DNA of 60,000 bases from Owenia fusiformis (GCA_903813345.2 CAIIXF020000007.1:12273031-12333030), one strand, 5' to 3'; positions 53,601-59,532 are shown, counted from the stretch's first letter. Made by a program: numbers and translations. Notes: a model not told the origin generated them from the letters alone.

Positions 53601-56273
53601 GGACAATAGATATATAAATACAATATGTACAATATTACGGCTTATATAACCAGCAGACTGGAAGTCATCTTCCCCAAGGTTGATATATAACATTTACCTG
53701 TCTTACCTTAACCTAACCCCCCTATCACACCAAACTAGTTCTTACCCGTTCTTGCCAGTCCTACGAAAACGTCGTAAAACGGGCTCAATCTGGCTGTGGT
53801 CGGGAAATATGTCTAAAATAATTAGCTACTTCGTTCATAAACATTCTTCAATACGTCCATCTCATTCACAGTTCGTTCAGGTCGCACCACGTCGGTGTGC
53901 AACGTCGTATAACGCGTCCCTTCGTCTAGAAGGTCATCATGACCTGATCACAGAACGGTATGGTCGCCATCGAATTTTGAATCGATTCAAAATTCTAAAT
54001 CACATTCCCCGTCCGGGAAAGTTCATGAAGTTCGTAAACAGACCGTAGAACGTTGTAGCTACGTTCATTCAGTTCGCACACAGTTTAAAACCGATTCGGC
54101 AACGTTTTGACGATCACCAGAAAATTTTGAGCATGCTTTAAGTTCTGGAGGACCTCCTCGTTCTAGTAGTTTCATGAAGTTTGTAAACAGATCCCATCAA
54201 ACGGTTCTTAGTGGGTTCTTAGTACGTCAAATCCGTTCGTGCACAGTTTAAGCCCGTTTTCGAGAACGTAGTGAGAACAAGTTTGGTGTGATAGTAGGGT
54301 TACCTGTTTTATTACCTCTTTAAGTTATGTAATTCAAAGTGTATATCACTTGTGGATGATTTATATTACGTAAGTCGATCCAACTAGTTTCTAATTACGA
54401 TTTATTGTAGTTTAATAGACACTAAGATAATTTGTTTTCTTAGGATGTTCTTTGGAATGAAGATTTGAAACTTGACTCGACGTTCAAATTCTCACTAATG
54501 CTGGATGTAATTGAGGTAAAGATGTTATATATGATGTTTCCTTCCGTCACGATGTAGCTATTAAGAAAGATACCCACCTTATCGTAAATGTAAACATGTA
54601 TCTTGCCAGCGACACGTCATAACCTTAGTTAAGGACAATGAAGACGAGAGACAAACTCACAATGTTTACAATATTCTTTGCTCATAGCGTTTATGTCATG
54701 TTCATCATATATTTTTAATAGTCCCGACAGTTCTGCCTTCTTTTCACAGAAATCGGCAATACTTTTGGAAAACATAAGTCATCGCTTTCAATAGTTTAGT
54801 TTCCATATTGCTTTTGAAATCTCGCTAAATCTCGTTTTTCGTGAGATTTTAAGAGACTTGCATATTAGACCTCTAATGACTTACATTACCTTCTTTTAAA
54901 CGGCATATTTGAATTCAGTGGGATATTTTCTCCTATAATAGCTTTGATTTACACAGTTATGTAATTTGAATAATTTTCTATGACAATTTAAAAAAACTTG
55001 AGCCAAATCTCCATAGATGCAATGCTAAAATTATTTAAAACCTTGGATTATTTGTATGTCAATCAACATTTGCATGTTTAATCACAACATGTACATAAAC
55101 AGGATCATCCTGTGGTATATCATTCAAGTTTTATACAGATTCAACTAACACACTTTGATAAATCATGAAATTAAGCCACTTTTCCAAGATTTTAGCATGT
55201 AAGTGAATGGAACTCTAGCCCAAGTTAAAAGCTAAATAAAAGATGGCAGCACTAGATTTCATTGATTTTTCTGCTATTTAAAAACTATCCCATTCTAATT
55301 ACCTTGGACATTTAATTGATCACGATCACCCATCTCAATTTTTTAGAAAATAAAAGTAATATTGGCATGTTTGCTGGAAAAATACTGAAAACATTTGACA
55401 CTATCAATTTTATTCTGCAAATATAGGCTATCAAAGAGAAACACAAGTGAATATAATCCTGAAATAAGAAAAACTAGACCGTGGGCTATTTCAAGCTGTA
55501 ATATATCAGATAAAGAAAGCTTTATTGAACATTCGAAAGAAAAAGCGTGATGACCCAACGTAATATACTTCAATACATTAGACTAATAGGATTATTTAAT
55601 AAATCACAGGTTTAGGCCGGTCAAAACTAGTTATATATTTAACGTCTCGTGATGATCCCTTTCAGTCCACGTTAACTTTAATCGAGGCAATACTGAAAGT
55701 TATATCTAAGGACTTCAAAATGTTGTTTGTTGCTAATTATTTGCCCCATTTTTGAGTGAAAGGACGTTAAATATATTTTACATTGTAATGGCCTTACAAA
55801 GCATCTATTTACCTACGAGTACACCTTGAAGATCAGTTTGGGGGAGGGGGTTAATGATTGTTTCGTTATGTTAGCGAAGAGTATTGATTTGTTAAATATT
55901 CAAGCAAAAGACAGTTGCAAATCGACATTTTAAGATTTCGTTAGATGGGGAGGGGTCAAACCATAACATATATATATGTATACATACATGCATACATACA
56001 TTCATACATGCATACCACATTGTTTGATTGCTTTGCGTAAGGCTGATTTAATTGATTTAATTATAATTATCTACTCTACGCAGACAACCTTATTGCTTTG
56101 CAAAAATAAGTATAATTGCGCTTTTCAGGGACTAAGATATCTTCAAAACAGCTTTCGAAAATGCCATGGGAATCTAAAAAGCTCCAACTGCCTTGTTGAT
56201 ACTAGATTTGTTGTTAAATTATCGGACTTTGGTTTGGTGGACTGGCGCAAGAAGCAAGAGGTGAAGAATGAAG
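8482..56273 (+). CDS. Gene 2: receptor guanylate cyclase, extracellular to kinase-homology domain (3' truncated, frameshift in exon 5)
   Basis: Exons: 8482-8623, 11215-11316, 12638-12801, 14976-15228, 16871-17018, 17403-17558, 18083-18218, 35234-35328, 35709-35841, 36662-36761, 43221-43320, 44805-44876, 45020-45097, 47846-47950, 54444-54515, 56129-56273. Together they give about 667 residues. Residues 1-18 are a signal peptide and about 20-435 an ANF-receptor ligand-binding domain with family cysteines (TRCDQIQG, GPPCSPVCK, NGVCQG) and N-glycosylation sites. About 452-474 form the transmembrane helix, and 480 onward the kinase-homology domain. That domain keeps the VAIK Lys and DFG but has HGNLKSSN in place of HRDxxxxN, as expected of this pseudokinase. 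The cyclase domain should follow past 60000. Exons 1-4 and 6-16 keep one frame, but exon 5 contains a net +2 or -1 base change, so the intact product cannot be made from this sequence as given. The ligand is unknown; peptide is likely for this family. Confidence 0.92.
8745..9600. repeat. Hairpin repeat cluster with nested insertion
   Basis: Three copies of cttttaatctatcctcagaa occur at about 8759, 8809 and 8932. The unit forms a hairpin, because CTCAGAA...ATCTTACCC is mirrored by GGTAAGATAAATATTCTGAG (8875, 9558). The third copy is split at about 8967 and resumes near 9519, and the inserted segment is a copy of the element at 39798-40413. The insertion is in gene 2 intron 1. Confidence 0.75.
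8967..9519. repeat. Dispersed repeat R3, copy 1
   Basis: The sequence from atcccacgattaatgtgtta to gatgtgatattccgtat matches 39798-40413 at high identity and in the same orientation. This copy lacks an internal stretch of about 60 bases, which in the other copy holds a hairpin apex. No coding potential. Confidence 0.85.
9773..9822. repeat. TGTAT pentanucleotide microsatellite
   Basis: About ten near-perfect copies of tgtat/attgt. A complementary tract (acaat/aatac units) follows at 10181-10240, so the two could pair over about 0.4 kb. Confidence 0.85.
10955..11085. repeat. Partial copy of the CACTCCCC element family
   Basis: The stretch containing gttaacatgggaatgacgat and caattttcgacc resembles the right arm of the element at 48205-49026 (about 48795-48930). 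No terminal inverted repeat is left here. Confidence 0.6.
11215..11316 (+). CDS. Gene 2 exon 2
   Basis: The exon follows ttcttcattctag and is in phase 1-1. It encodes ALEAIDFANANILTGNNS and ADFADTRCDQIQGL, matching the first helix and the conserved D(T/S)xC turn of ANF-receptor domains. The donor is gtaagg. Confidence 0.88.
11820..12040. repeat. Relict related to the 2-kb element at 45.4 kb
   Basis: aatattgaaaaaatcacaaa, catatcgccattttt and tctcgatttttaaatatca match both inner arms of the element at 45407-47454. The termini are not preserved. An open frame of 138 codons at 12089-12505 follows, with no recognisable domain and no splice logic to gene 2, so it is not called as a gene. Confidence 0.55.
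12638..12801 (+). CDS. Gene 2 exon 3
   Basis: The exon lies between ttttctag and gtaagt, phase 1 to 0. It encodes YSAIVGPPCSPVCKHVGRLA, AAYKNIPMFNGVC and QGIEMLNKNVFS. GPPCSPVC with VGRLAA and a downstream Cys is a hallmark of natriuretic-receptor-like extracellular domains. Confidence 0.93.
12802..14975. other. Gene 2 intron 3, no recognised feature
   Basis: AT-rich sequence without a convincing exon, tandem array or transposon terminus on either strand. Donor gtaagt and acceptor ttattacag are clear. Confidence 0.6.
14976..15228 (+). CDS. Gene 2 exon 4
   Basis: The exon lies between ttattacag and gtgagc, phase 0 to 1. It encodes TLTRFLGTFDLVGGAVVSFL, then YKWKRVSIIAQ and NISVAAKETLDLI. The T(L/F)TR and KTYKWKRV motifs are typical of the receptor domain (family pattern PTLTR, WxxV). 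Confidence 0.92.
15229..16870. other. Gene 2 intron 4 with small foldback
   Basis: The only structure seen is an inverted pair: 16330-16385 (containing ccttccccacaatgtctaca) and 16505-16560 (its approximate complement). Between them is a tighter hairpin at 16441-16503 built on gaaaattcagtgaaaaaa. The rest is plain AT-rich DNA. Confidence 0.6.
16871..17018 (+). CDS. Gene 2 exon 5, frame broken inside the exon
   Basis: The exon follows atatttttcag and ends at gtacat. Its first part, in the frame set by exon 4, reads VVISVRGEVFRD and then meets TGA at 16912-16914. The second part, in the frame required by exon 6, reads LMLYAYDMGLINGDY to TWQQ from 16911. The family continues RD(I/L)ML directly, so there are two surplus bases (or one missing) between GAT and TTG. 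Both halves match the receptor domain well, so the break is recent or a sequencing/assembly error. Confidence 0.85.
17403..17558 (+). CDS. Gene 2 exon 6
   Basis: This 156-base, phase 0-0 exon lies between tctag and gtaagt. It encodes GSPRDEDLLKAFSAVFWLNY, FEPPTAQYKDFQERVIKRSK and FNFTYESDEN, the F...V segment of the ligand-binding domain that precedes the NxxAxxLYDAV helix. Confidence 0.88.
17627..17790. repeat. Interspersed repeat fragment with 15-base G run
   Basis: The sequence cccgtagacaggatttgcca with nearby G runs resembles GTAGCCAG-type interspersed repeats seen elsewhere in the window (19104, 28763). A homopolymer of about 15 G at 17760 is prone to sequencing error. Confidence 0.4.
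18083..18218 (+). CDS. Gene 2 exon 7
   Basis: The exon follows gatccatag and ends at gtaaga, phase 0 to 1. It encodes VPYQAANLYEAVYLYAVSLN, then NNTLEEGGDPDDGR and RLWGKSFSG. This matches the LYDAVxLYAxALNETL and GxxFxG elements of ANF-receptor domains. The intron after it is about 17 kb. Confidence 0.93.
19104..19340. mobile_element. Short GGCGTAGCCAG terminal-inverted-repeat element
   Basis: The element opens with GGCGTAGCCAG after TA and closes with CTGGCTACGCC. C-rich runs preceded by gatcgcac occur near both ends. It is about 237 bp and non-coding. A truncated relative starts at 28763. Confidence 0.65.
20325..20622. repeat. Long inverted repeat, left member
   Basis: About 300 bp, beginning aaaggatgattctcggtttg and running through accacccaacgtcgcttcta, is found reverse-complemented at 26466-26765 with modest divergence. 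The spacing is about 6 kb. No transposase was recognised between them, so they may be two copies of one family rather than ends of one element. Confidence 0.8.
21860..22385. repeat. Weak inverted-repeat region
   Basis: Near the left end is catgacgtcacgaacag and near the right end ctgttcgtgatgtcatga, an approximate inverted pair. gttctgaytggccagaaag occurs twice inside (21970, 22100). The ends are not clear. Confidence 0.4.
22785..22885. repeat. Relict of the ACCGAGGGTTGATATA hairpin family
   Basis: ggggaccgagggttgatata and flanking acaggatatatctgag match, in the opposite orientation, the hairpin at 59432-59532. One arm has decayed here. Confidence 0.6.
23586..23960. mobile_element. TA-flanked inverted-repeat element, 375 bp
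   Basis: The termini GTCCATTTGTC and GACAAATGGAC are flanked by TA on both sides. The arms mirror each other over most of the length (gggttgcc...ttggggaaaa against ttttccccaaa...ggcaaccc). No coding potential. Confidence 0.8.
24089..24235. repeat. Palindromic repeat, AACGCCTGTCGGC family
   Basis: attcgcgaatgccactaacg and gccggattaacctac lead into an inverted structure closing at gttaatccgg (24225-24234). Related copies are at 24270-24449 and, partially, at 24846-24895. Confidence 0.65.
24270..24449. repeat. Palindromic repeat, second copy
   Basis: Opens cttatatttgcgaatgcaaa and closes with the approximate complement, ttgcattcgcgaatataag. The interior repeats the ggctaccggattaacct motif of the first copy. 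Confidence 0.7.
24456..24842. mobile_element. Inverted-repeat element with GTCCATTTCACTG ends
   Basis: The termini GTCCATTTCACTG and CAGTGAAATGGAC border 387 bp of near-palindromic sequence; both arms contain a variant of tgtacatgaatgacatttgt. TA follows the right end. Its outer ends resemble those of the element at 23586, suggesting one superfamily. Confidence 0.75.
26466..26765. repeat. Long inverted repeat, right member
   Basis: Reverse complement of 20325-20622, ending gagaatcatcctttt. Another short direct similarity (ttaagaagtgaag...caaagggtag) links 19525 and 27081, just outside the pair. Confidence 0.8.
26837..26978. repeat. GC-rich-stem hairpin element, copy 1
   Basis: Starts ATGCCGTGGTCACATTTGCT and closes with gagcaaatgttac...gtcat. 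The stem includes ggcgcccggccga against tcggccgggcgcc, around an AT-rich loop with gagtattttgttcaa. A second, asymmetric copy is at 34228-34334. Confidence 0.8.
27420..27554 (+). other. Duplicated short ORF, copy 1 (uncertain)
   Basis: After an in-frame stop at 27417, the frame runs NLTFNDNKRINYLVLFVLVF, then VFLNAEVYQHHLDYIRDHLTV and TAA. A direct copy lies at 27851-28057. Most differences in the second half are synonymous (see findings). A possible splice acceptor (ctctttgttttag) sits inside the frame. It lies within gene 2 intron 7. Function is unknown, and it may be only a repeat remnant. Confidence 0.3.
27851..28060 (+). other. Duplicated short ORF, copy 2 (uncertain)
   Basis: An ATG-initiated frame of 68 codons ends KRINCYIVFVLVFVFL then TAEVYQHHLDYRRDHLTV and TAA. 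It has a hydrophobic stretch and a polar end. It matches copy 1 in frame, including the position of the stop. No family recognised. Confidence 0.3.
28763..28815. repeat. Truncated GGCGTAGCCAG repeat with G run
   Basis: ataggcgtagccaggaggg followed by a run of G and gcgcgatgggtgcgat resembles the left end of the element at 19104. No right terminus was found. Confidence 0.5.
30250..30550. repeat. Direct duplication of about 110 bp
   Basis: tggagacttgtttcc and the following ccccg...taaatatttgatt occur at 30281 and 30465 with similar flanks. Both lie next to G-rich runs (30137-30215). Confidence 0.6.
32918..33961. mobile_element. TA-flanked long-TIR element, 1044 bp
   Basis: The termini GTACCCCGGACAGGTTG and the complement are each bordered by TA (32916-32917, 33962-33963). 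Inverted arms extend about 370 bp each (both contain attttattgacagtgtag or its complement), around a unique core at about 33290-33590. No transposase frame. Confidence 0.9.
34228..34334. repeat. GC-rich-stem hairpin element, copy 2
   Basis: atactcaatcggccgggcac and gtgaccagggcat match the right half of the copy at 26837. The left arm has lost its GC-rich segment. Confidence 0.75.
35234..35328 (+). CDS. Gene 2 exon 8
   Basis: The exon follows ttttgtttcag, phase 1 to 0. It encodes GIAGNISLNSNGDRNQGYTV and KKMKDVESAQIE, the family pattern G..G.v.id.nGDR...Y.v. The donor gttgac is weak, but the next exon joins in frame exactly where the family reads on. Confidence 0.88.
35709..35841 (+). CDS. 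Gene 2 exon 9: juxtamembrane extracellular segment
   Basis: The exon lies between tattgtag and gtacaa, phase 0 to 1. It encodes VVGHYFSIKGVYEP, then VSIHWPGGRSEQPSDGPACG and WENELCP. The (I/V).WPGG motif and the paired Cys just before the membrane are typical of receptor guanylate cyclases. Confidence 0.92.
36173..36601. repeat. Dispersed direct repeat R1, copy 2
   Basis: Same orientation as 3336-3766. It ends only 60 bases before exon 10 of gene 2. The open frame seen in copy 1 is disrupted here (for example tagataaaatcc at 36540). Confidence 0.85.
36662..36761 (+). CDS. Gene 2 exon 10: transmembrane helix
   Basis: The exon follows tattattccag and ends at gtcagt, phase 1 to 2. It encodes ETSQDLMQ and then about 23 hydrophobic residues (IISVVIVVFSLVLVGSL and VVLLIY), the single membrane-spanning segment. 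It is followed by Arg and a basic stretch in exon 11. Confidence 0.92.
36806..37290. mobile_element. Mariner-like non-autonomous element, copy 2 (485 bp)
   Basis: CAGGGTGGGCCAAAA termini and complement with an intact TA duplication (36804-36805, 37291-37292). The interior is the reverse complement of 1218-1852, minus about 150 bases. It lies 45 bases after exon 10 of gene 2. Confidence 0.9.
37660..38671. mobile_element. AGTACT-rich element with CACAGGGAGATATGCC ends
   Basis: A terminus CACAGGGAGATATGCC at 37746 (preceded by TA) is mirrored twice on the right, ending at 38128 and 38671, each followed by TA. The body is built of diverged repeats of agtactaaatgagtactcat. The same repeat also lies outside the left terminus (37660-37745), as if one copy inserted into another. 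Confidence 0.75.
38898..39040. repeat. Hairpin with GTGAGC..AGCGAA apex (a)
   Basis: The arms cctatgattttgaggaatat and complement enclose ggtgatattgatatc and its complement. The apex reads gagagagcaaagcgaacgaa. It shares this apical motif with the hairpins at 39324, 40270 and 51606, although the stems differ. Confidence 0.8.
39140..39236. repeat. Three 27-bp palindromes
   Basis: cggagtatatcgt and its complement acgatatcctccg form near-perfect palindromic units at 39140-39166, 39181-39207 and 39210-39236. They sit inside a larger inverted pair (tattatcctacactt near 39043 and agtgtaggataata near 39300). Confidence 0.85.
39324..39454. repeat. Hairpin with GTGAGC..AGCGAA apex (b)
   Basis: The outer arms cctatggttttgaaaaa and complement, and inner arms with tccatgagtggatat, enclose the apex gagtgagcacagcgaatgag. 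Confidence 0.8.
39480..39660. repeat. Low-complexity A-rich tract
   Basis: Imperfect gaaaaaat/gtgaaaaaa units. The open frame on the minus strand here (39376-39666) is a low-complexity translation rich in Phe and is not a gene. Confidence 0.7.
39798..40413. repeat. Dispersed repeat R3, copy 2, with hairpin apex (c)
   Basis: Same sequence as 8967-9519 plus an internal stretch that completes a hairpin at about 40270-40409. Its apex, cactcattcgcttcgctcac, is the complement of the GTGAGC..AGCGAAYGAGTG motif of the other hairpins. Confidence 0.85.
40455..40545. repeat. Hairpin with GCCCGAGC apex (d)
   Basis: The arms atcattgaatatatgcct and complement, and inner tctgtc/gacaga with tatagccc/gggttata, enclose gagcttgcga. 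Confidence 0.8.
40850..41030. repeat. Dispersed repeat, inverted copy at 59.2 kb
   Basis: aaaggggcaacaagg through ctataaagggagtaccactt matches the reverse complement of 59215-59420 at moderate identity. Confidence 0.65.
41868..43015. mobile_element. Family B element inside family A
   Basis: The ends CACTCTTAAAAAT and atttttaagagtg, with repeated tacttaaa/ttactt motifs, flank 1.1 kb. It sits in the family A sequence (TT may be the target duplication) and is itself split by a second family A copy. Confidence 0.8.
42022..42841. mobile_element. Inner family A element, 820 bp
   Basis: CCCCTACTATCACACCAAAC on the left and the complement on the right, with TA duplication (42020-42021, 42842-42843). 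The interior is rich in gaac/cgaacg on one strand and has internal inverted segments (attttgaatcgattcaaaat). No transposase frame. Confidence 0.9.
43221..43320 (+). CDS. Gene 2 exon 11: cytosolic juxtamembrane
   Basis: The exon follows aattattttcag and ends at gtgagt, phase 2 to 0. It encodes RKLKWSRDIAEMRWKCNYDD then VKMHASGTESRMSR. The pattern (R/K).E.EL....W.i...di matches the start of the kinase-homology domain in receptor cyclases. An 87-bp minisatellite begins 115 bases after it. Confidence 0.85.
43436..43962. repeat. 87-bp hairpin minisatellite, six copies
   Basis: gatatcatccattacattcc or close variants start at 43441, 43528, 43615, 43702, 43789 and 43876, spaced exactly 87 bases apart. 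Each unit carries an inverted pair, ttacattccttatttcg and cgaaataaggaatgtaa. Found in gene 2 intron 11. Confidence 0.95.
43963..44804. other. Gene 2 intron 11, remainder
   Basis: No repeat family or exon recognised. An open frame of 77 codons at 44275 has no recognisable similarity or splice context. Confidence 0.5.
44805..44876 (+). CDS. Gene 2 exon 12: degenerate glycine-loop region
   Basis: This 72-base, phase 0-0 exon lies between ttattttag and gtaata. It encodes ISLNTKGSYGRGDDVRF and TEMGLYK. Gly-rich sequence before (K/Y)G..VA(V/I)K is expected at this place in the pseudokinase domain. Confidence 0.8.
45020..45097 (+). CDS. Gene 2 exon 13: VAIK strand, GC donor
   Basis: This 78-base exon follows gcttgacag, phase 0-0. 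It encodes GATVAIKRLLSENVIL and KYMSEMKQ, the VA(V/I)K Lys strand and C-helix of the kinase-homology domain. The 5' splice site is CAG followed by gcaagt, a GC-AG intron, with otherwise consensus bases. A GT at 45102 would add codons and shift away from the family alignment. Confidence 0.85.
45407..47454. mobile_element. 2.0-kb element with 400-bp terminal inverted repeats
   Basis: CACTCTGTTAAGCATGATAA on the left and the complement on the right, each bordered by TA (45405-45406, 47455-47456). The arms stay similar for over 350 bp and then diverge, though shared patches continue to about 45760 and 47100. The core (45.8-47.0 kb) has no transposase-like frame. It fills most of gene 2 intron 13. 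Confidence 0.9.
47846..47950 (+). CDS. Gene 2 exon 14: hinge region
   Basis: This 105-base, phase 0-0 exon lies between atcattgcag and gtagag. It encodes IYDLSHNNIAKIIGVCVDG and CILTEYCAKGSLQ. The pattern L.H.N....GAC.d......EYC.KGSLQ is diagnostic of receptor guanylate cyclase kinase-homology domains. Confidence 0.95.
48205..49026. mobile_element. CACTCCCCTTCATAAG element, 822 bp
   Basis: CACTCCCCTTCATAAGTTTG and complement, with TA on both sides (48203-48204, 49027-49028). Arms of about 250 bp include aataagtcgaaaattgatga and complement. A 242-bp deleted copy is at 51334. Confidence 0.9.
49150..49206. repeat. 19-bp tandem repeat, three copies
   Basis: atgttcacgttcacaattt repeated three times without change. 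Confidence 0.9.
49830..51070. mobile_element. 1.2-kb inverted-repeat element
   Basis: About 460-bp arms (49830-50295 and about 50600-51070) mirror each other, e.g. gataattgatatt against aatatcaattatc and ttggaggatacaaatcatat against its complement. The spacer is about 300 bp. Both arms hold an open frame starting near the inner edge (MLEDTNHM...); see findings. Confidence 0.8.
51334..51575. mobile_element. Deleted CACTCCCC element, 242 bp
   Basis: CACTCCCCTCCATATGTTTG on the left and ggaggggagtg on the right, TA on both sides, inserted in the TTATG satellite. The left arm matches 48205 and the right arm is mostly missing. Confidence 0.85.
51606..51750. repeat. Hairpin with GTGAGC..AGCGAA apex (e)
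   Basis: The arms tataatggttcattctgtat and complement, and inner gagtgagtatataatatatt, enclose the apex agtgagcgtagcgaacgagt. Confidence 0.85.
51753..52125. repeat. Inverted-repeat segment with internal direct repeats
   Basis: tattatgccactctaagtt at the left is mirrored by acttagagtggtataata at the right. Inside, cgtcacttgattctag occurs twice (51876, 51914), followed by several gtatac/ataccac palindromes. Confidence 0.7.
52284..52772. mobile_element. GC-rich TA-flanked element, 489 bp
   Basis: ACACCCCGGTCACATTT and the near-complement, aaatgtgactggggtgt, with TA duplications (52282-52283, 52773-52774), inside the TTATG satellite. The ends carry ggcggccgc and cggcgagcg-type GC motifs and the middle is AT-rich. 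Non-coding. Confidence 0.85.
53716..54300. mobile_element. Third family A element, 585 bp
   Basis: ACCCCCCTATCACACCAAAC and complement with TA on both sides (53714-53715, 54301-54302). The interior matches the elements at 42022 and 41373, in inverted orientation. It ends about 140 bases before exon 15 of gene 2. Confidence 0.9.
54444..54515 (+). CDS. Gene 2 exon 15
   Basis: This 72-base, phase 0-0 exon lies between ttttcttag and gtaaag. It encodes DVLWNEDLKLDSTF and KFSLMLDVIE, matching D(I/V)L.N..(I/L)KLD..F..SL..Di in the family. The intron before it (6.5 kb) is filled by inverted-repeat elements and a pentanucleotide satellite. Confidence 0.9.
54516..56128. other. Gene 2 intron 15
   Basis: AT-rich. 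A tacatacatgcatacatac microsatellite lies at 55965-56020. No exon or element termini were recognised. Confidence 0.6.
56129..56273 (+). CDS. Gene 2 exon 16: pseudo-catalytic loop and DFG
   Basis: The exon follows gcgcttttcag and ends at gtaacc, phase 0 to 1. It encodes GLRYLQNSFRKCHGNLKSSN then CLVDTRFVVKLSDFGLVDWR and a Lys/Glu-rich end. HGNLKSSN lacks the catalytic Asp of true kinases, as in all receptor guanylate cyclases, while DFG is kept. No later exon (for example the (L/Y)W.APE segment) was found before 60000. Confidence 0.95.
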
Positions 56274-58624
56274 GTAACCCCACTGGTTGTGTGTTCAGTT
56301 GAAAAAGAAGCCGTGATCTAGAAATACCCAGTTTACTGAGTTGCGTTGATTCTGATGCGATTTTTCTAAATTTTCTTACATATTCGTCTTATTATTTCCC
56401 AGCAAACCAAGATTTGATACTCACATGTCCTACATTACGGATGAACATGTCTTACTTAGTATATGCTGTATATTGAGAAATACAATTTCAATTTAAAACT
56501 GGTCCTCCGTACTTAAATCTTAAAAGAACACAACCACCATATAAAGGACCTTATACACCCTCCATTGGGATCTCCCCATGGGAAAAAAATAATTCATCTG
56601 ATTTTTCAAAATGAGTATTCTGCTTCAATTATTACATTTATATGCACACTAGTTATCTTGTTGACCTATATTCAGCACTGTATTGATGTATAGGCCACTT
56701 ATTAGGGTCATAATTCAATCATGAAGTGTAGAGGCATAGATTCCAAACCAGGAAGTATTTTTTGTGTCTGTCAAAATCCATTTACATCCTACGCATCCCT
56801 GCATCTTATCCAAATATGTTACTACATAATGAAATATAATAGTATAATCTTTGGTTTTACAAACTTGTATGATATTTGATAAGTGTAAAAGTTGTTTTTG
56901 GAGCATTTTTCTATAGCCATTTTGTAGGGAAAAAATGATGAAAAATGTACAATCTTTTAATTTTAAGTATGACCTGAATCGATTGCAAACTTCATATTTG
57001 CACATTTGATGAGATAAACCATTTGTGTCGTATTGTGAAATTATTAAGTTTGCAGTCGATTCAGGTCATAGTGTATTTTTGGTATTTCTGTGATAATCAA
57101 TGGAAACCAATGGCCTCTATTGGGATCTGCTGATATCCTCATGTTAAGTCAATGGTGCACAGCCCCATGTAAGTCAATACAACCTTACTGAACGAAATGA
57201 TCCCTATCTCAGCTTATGTGTGTCCGAGCACTTTAATATTTTCCAAAGTATTATATGACATTTTATTCTTCATGTAACACCTACGAATGATTCATTTTGA
57301 CCATAGGGATATTTGCCAATAATTGCACCTTGTCCTTTGCATTGGCTCTTATGTGCCGCTATGTCGCTATTTATTGGCCTATGATAATATTACTCTAGGA
57401 GCTAGCAAACATTTATAAGACATCTCGAGTACAAAAGGTTTGAGGCCTGTAATTAGTAGATGTGGGTCTAACATCCCCAAAAAGGCAACTCTTAAGTGAC
57501 AAATTTGGGGCTACCACCAGGGGGCACTTTTTGAAATGCCCCTAAAATTAGTTTTAAATGACATCTCAAGTACATCAATGAAACCTTTGTCAAAATGTTC
57601 CTTCGGACCCTCTGAAACATTATGAGTCCTTAAGAGTAGCCAATTTTGGGGTTTAACCCATTTCTGAGTGAGTTAAAGGTCACCATGGATACAGCCACAC
57701 ACAATCAAAATGCTGTATCAGAGCCTTTTGAACTTGAATATATTTGATATTCTGATATATCCATAAAATATGTAAGAAGACCTTTCTAACAAGTCATAAT
57801 ACATCAATATATGACAACTGAATCCAGAGATATTGAACTTTTTGCGTCAATTTTGATCCGAAAATGTACACTTTTAAGCCTCGTCTAATTTGTATTTGTA
57901 GCTTCAGGCAAAATGTTACAGCTTTAACAGCTCAAAATAGTATTCCAAGAACATTTCCAAGGTTTGGATGATATTGTAATTCAATTTTTATAATGATGAA
58001 TCACTATTTTGTAATTTAAATATGACGTTATAGTGCCCTACCCCTTCAAAAAGAGGAAAGCAGGCATAGTCAATGTAATCATTTTGCAGCATTAAGTTGG
58101 AAACATGTAGCACTAGAAAGTAAATCAATGCATCCAAAGCATCTTCATATGTTGTTTGACATTGTAATTTATCTTTTACTAGAATATAGGACTCATACAC
58201 ATATAACATATATAACTTTTCAATATAGTACATGTATTATAATAGAATACTAATGTATCATGCAATTCAGACAAAGGCATATTATAAACATTATACAACT
58301 ATTAATATTTTTCATCTGAGTAACAAGATTTAAATTGTGTCCCATGTCATTTGAGGCATATACCTTAAATGTTGAAATCTGTATTTCAATCAATGTGAAC
58401 TTAACATAGTGAAGGCCGTTTCCAGTATGCTTGTGCGATCTTAATAAAATCATTCTGTTCTTCTCTTCTCTGATGCTTTATGGCTTAATGAGGACCGGGA
58501 ATGAGAACTGCAATATGGTCAGATGATGAGAACTAAGGGGCCCTCTTCAACAATTCGTTCCGTCAATATTTTACAAATATTTAATTACTCAGATGTGAGT
58601 AGGTAGTTACCAGTTTCGCCACTA

Positions 58625-58790
58625 GGTGGGTAATTTGGGGAAAATAACATAGCAGGGTATTACAAAGTTCTCGTAAACTTGAATATTCATTAGTTTTAGT
58701 GGTTCACTTTTCATATTACCCTTATGTGTCTGATAGTTATACAAATGTCCAGTAAAATAAAATATTATCTGCCCAACACAAGAAAATATA
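58625..58790. repeat. Dispersed repeat, inverted copy of 1005-1165
   Basis: agtttagtggttcac-like sequence and atctgcccaacacaag match the reverse complement of the gene 1 intron repeat. Confidence 0.7.
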
Positions 58791-59214
58791 TTTTTGAATT
58801 TTAAATCTTTAATGTCGTATAGATATATTTCTACTCGCATTTAGTCTATTCTATTGAGGTGAATACCTGTCTTTATTCCACCCTTAGTAGTGTTATAGGT
58901 AAATAACACGCAGGAATATAATTGATATGTGACCTGAGCAGATGATATATATATATCACCCGCTCATCTCATCTACAACATCAAAAATTCAGGGGGTAGA
59001 TACTGAGCCAGGGGACTTGGCTTTTATTCCTCATAATCTCAGTTTAAAGGTGCAACAATTAGTGCAATTCAACAATCATGAACCAGTGTCAAAATATATT
59101 GAAGTTTGGATATTTCATCAAGACTTACTTATATTTTTATTACCTACAAAGAAACCCCCTGGATGAACACTATTTGAAGTCTATTTCAGCTGATATTCCT
59201 CTTGAAACATAGTA

Positions 59215-59420
59215 GATCTTAAAAATCTATAAGTGGGACTCCCTTTATAGAATCATTGAATTGAATTTACACTTCTTAATGCTGAAATTGATAGTTTATC
59301 CATACATTTTACAAGAAAATAGGTATGCCAAAGAAGGTGTTAAGCCAAATGTTGACCTGATAGATCAAAAAAGTAACAAATTTTGAATTTTCTCTCTACA
59401 GGCCTTGTTGCCCCTTTAAA
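59215..59420. repeat. Dispersed repeat, inverted copy of 40850-41030
   Basis: aagtgggactccctttatag through ttgttgcccctttaaat is the approximate reverse complement of the copy in intron 10. Confidence 0.65.
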
Positions 59421-59431
59421 TGCTCCATTTT

Positions 59432-59532
59432 TGATACAGGGTATATCCCTAGGTGAATACATTATATCAACCCTCGGTCCCCCCTGTCCCTTGGGTAGAT
59501 ATATTGTATTTCCCTCAGATATACCCTGTATC
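59432..59532. repeat. Hairpin, ACCGAGGGTTGATATA family
   Basis: The arms tgatacagggtatatccct and complement enclose atatcaaccctcggtccccc. A decayed copy in the opposite orientation is at about 22785-22885. Confidence 0.8.

Noticed and set aside
53680-54048. 122-codon open frame
   Set aside because: Lies almost entirely in a family A transposable element; the frame is not kept in the other copies.
58942-59166. Possible next cyclase exon containing TEPGDLAFIPHNLSLKVQQL
   Set aside because: Does not match the segment expected after exon 16 (no WxAPE-type motif), and the phase and splice sites do not fit.
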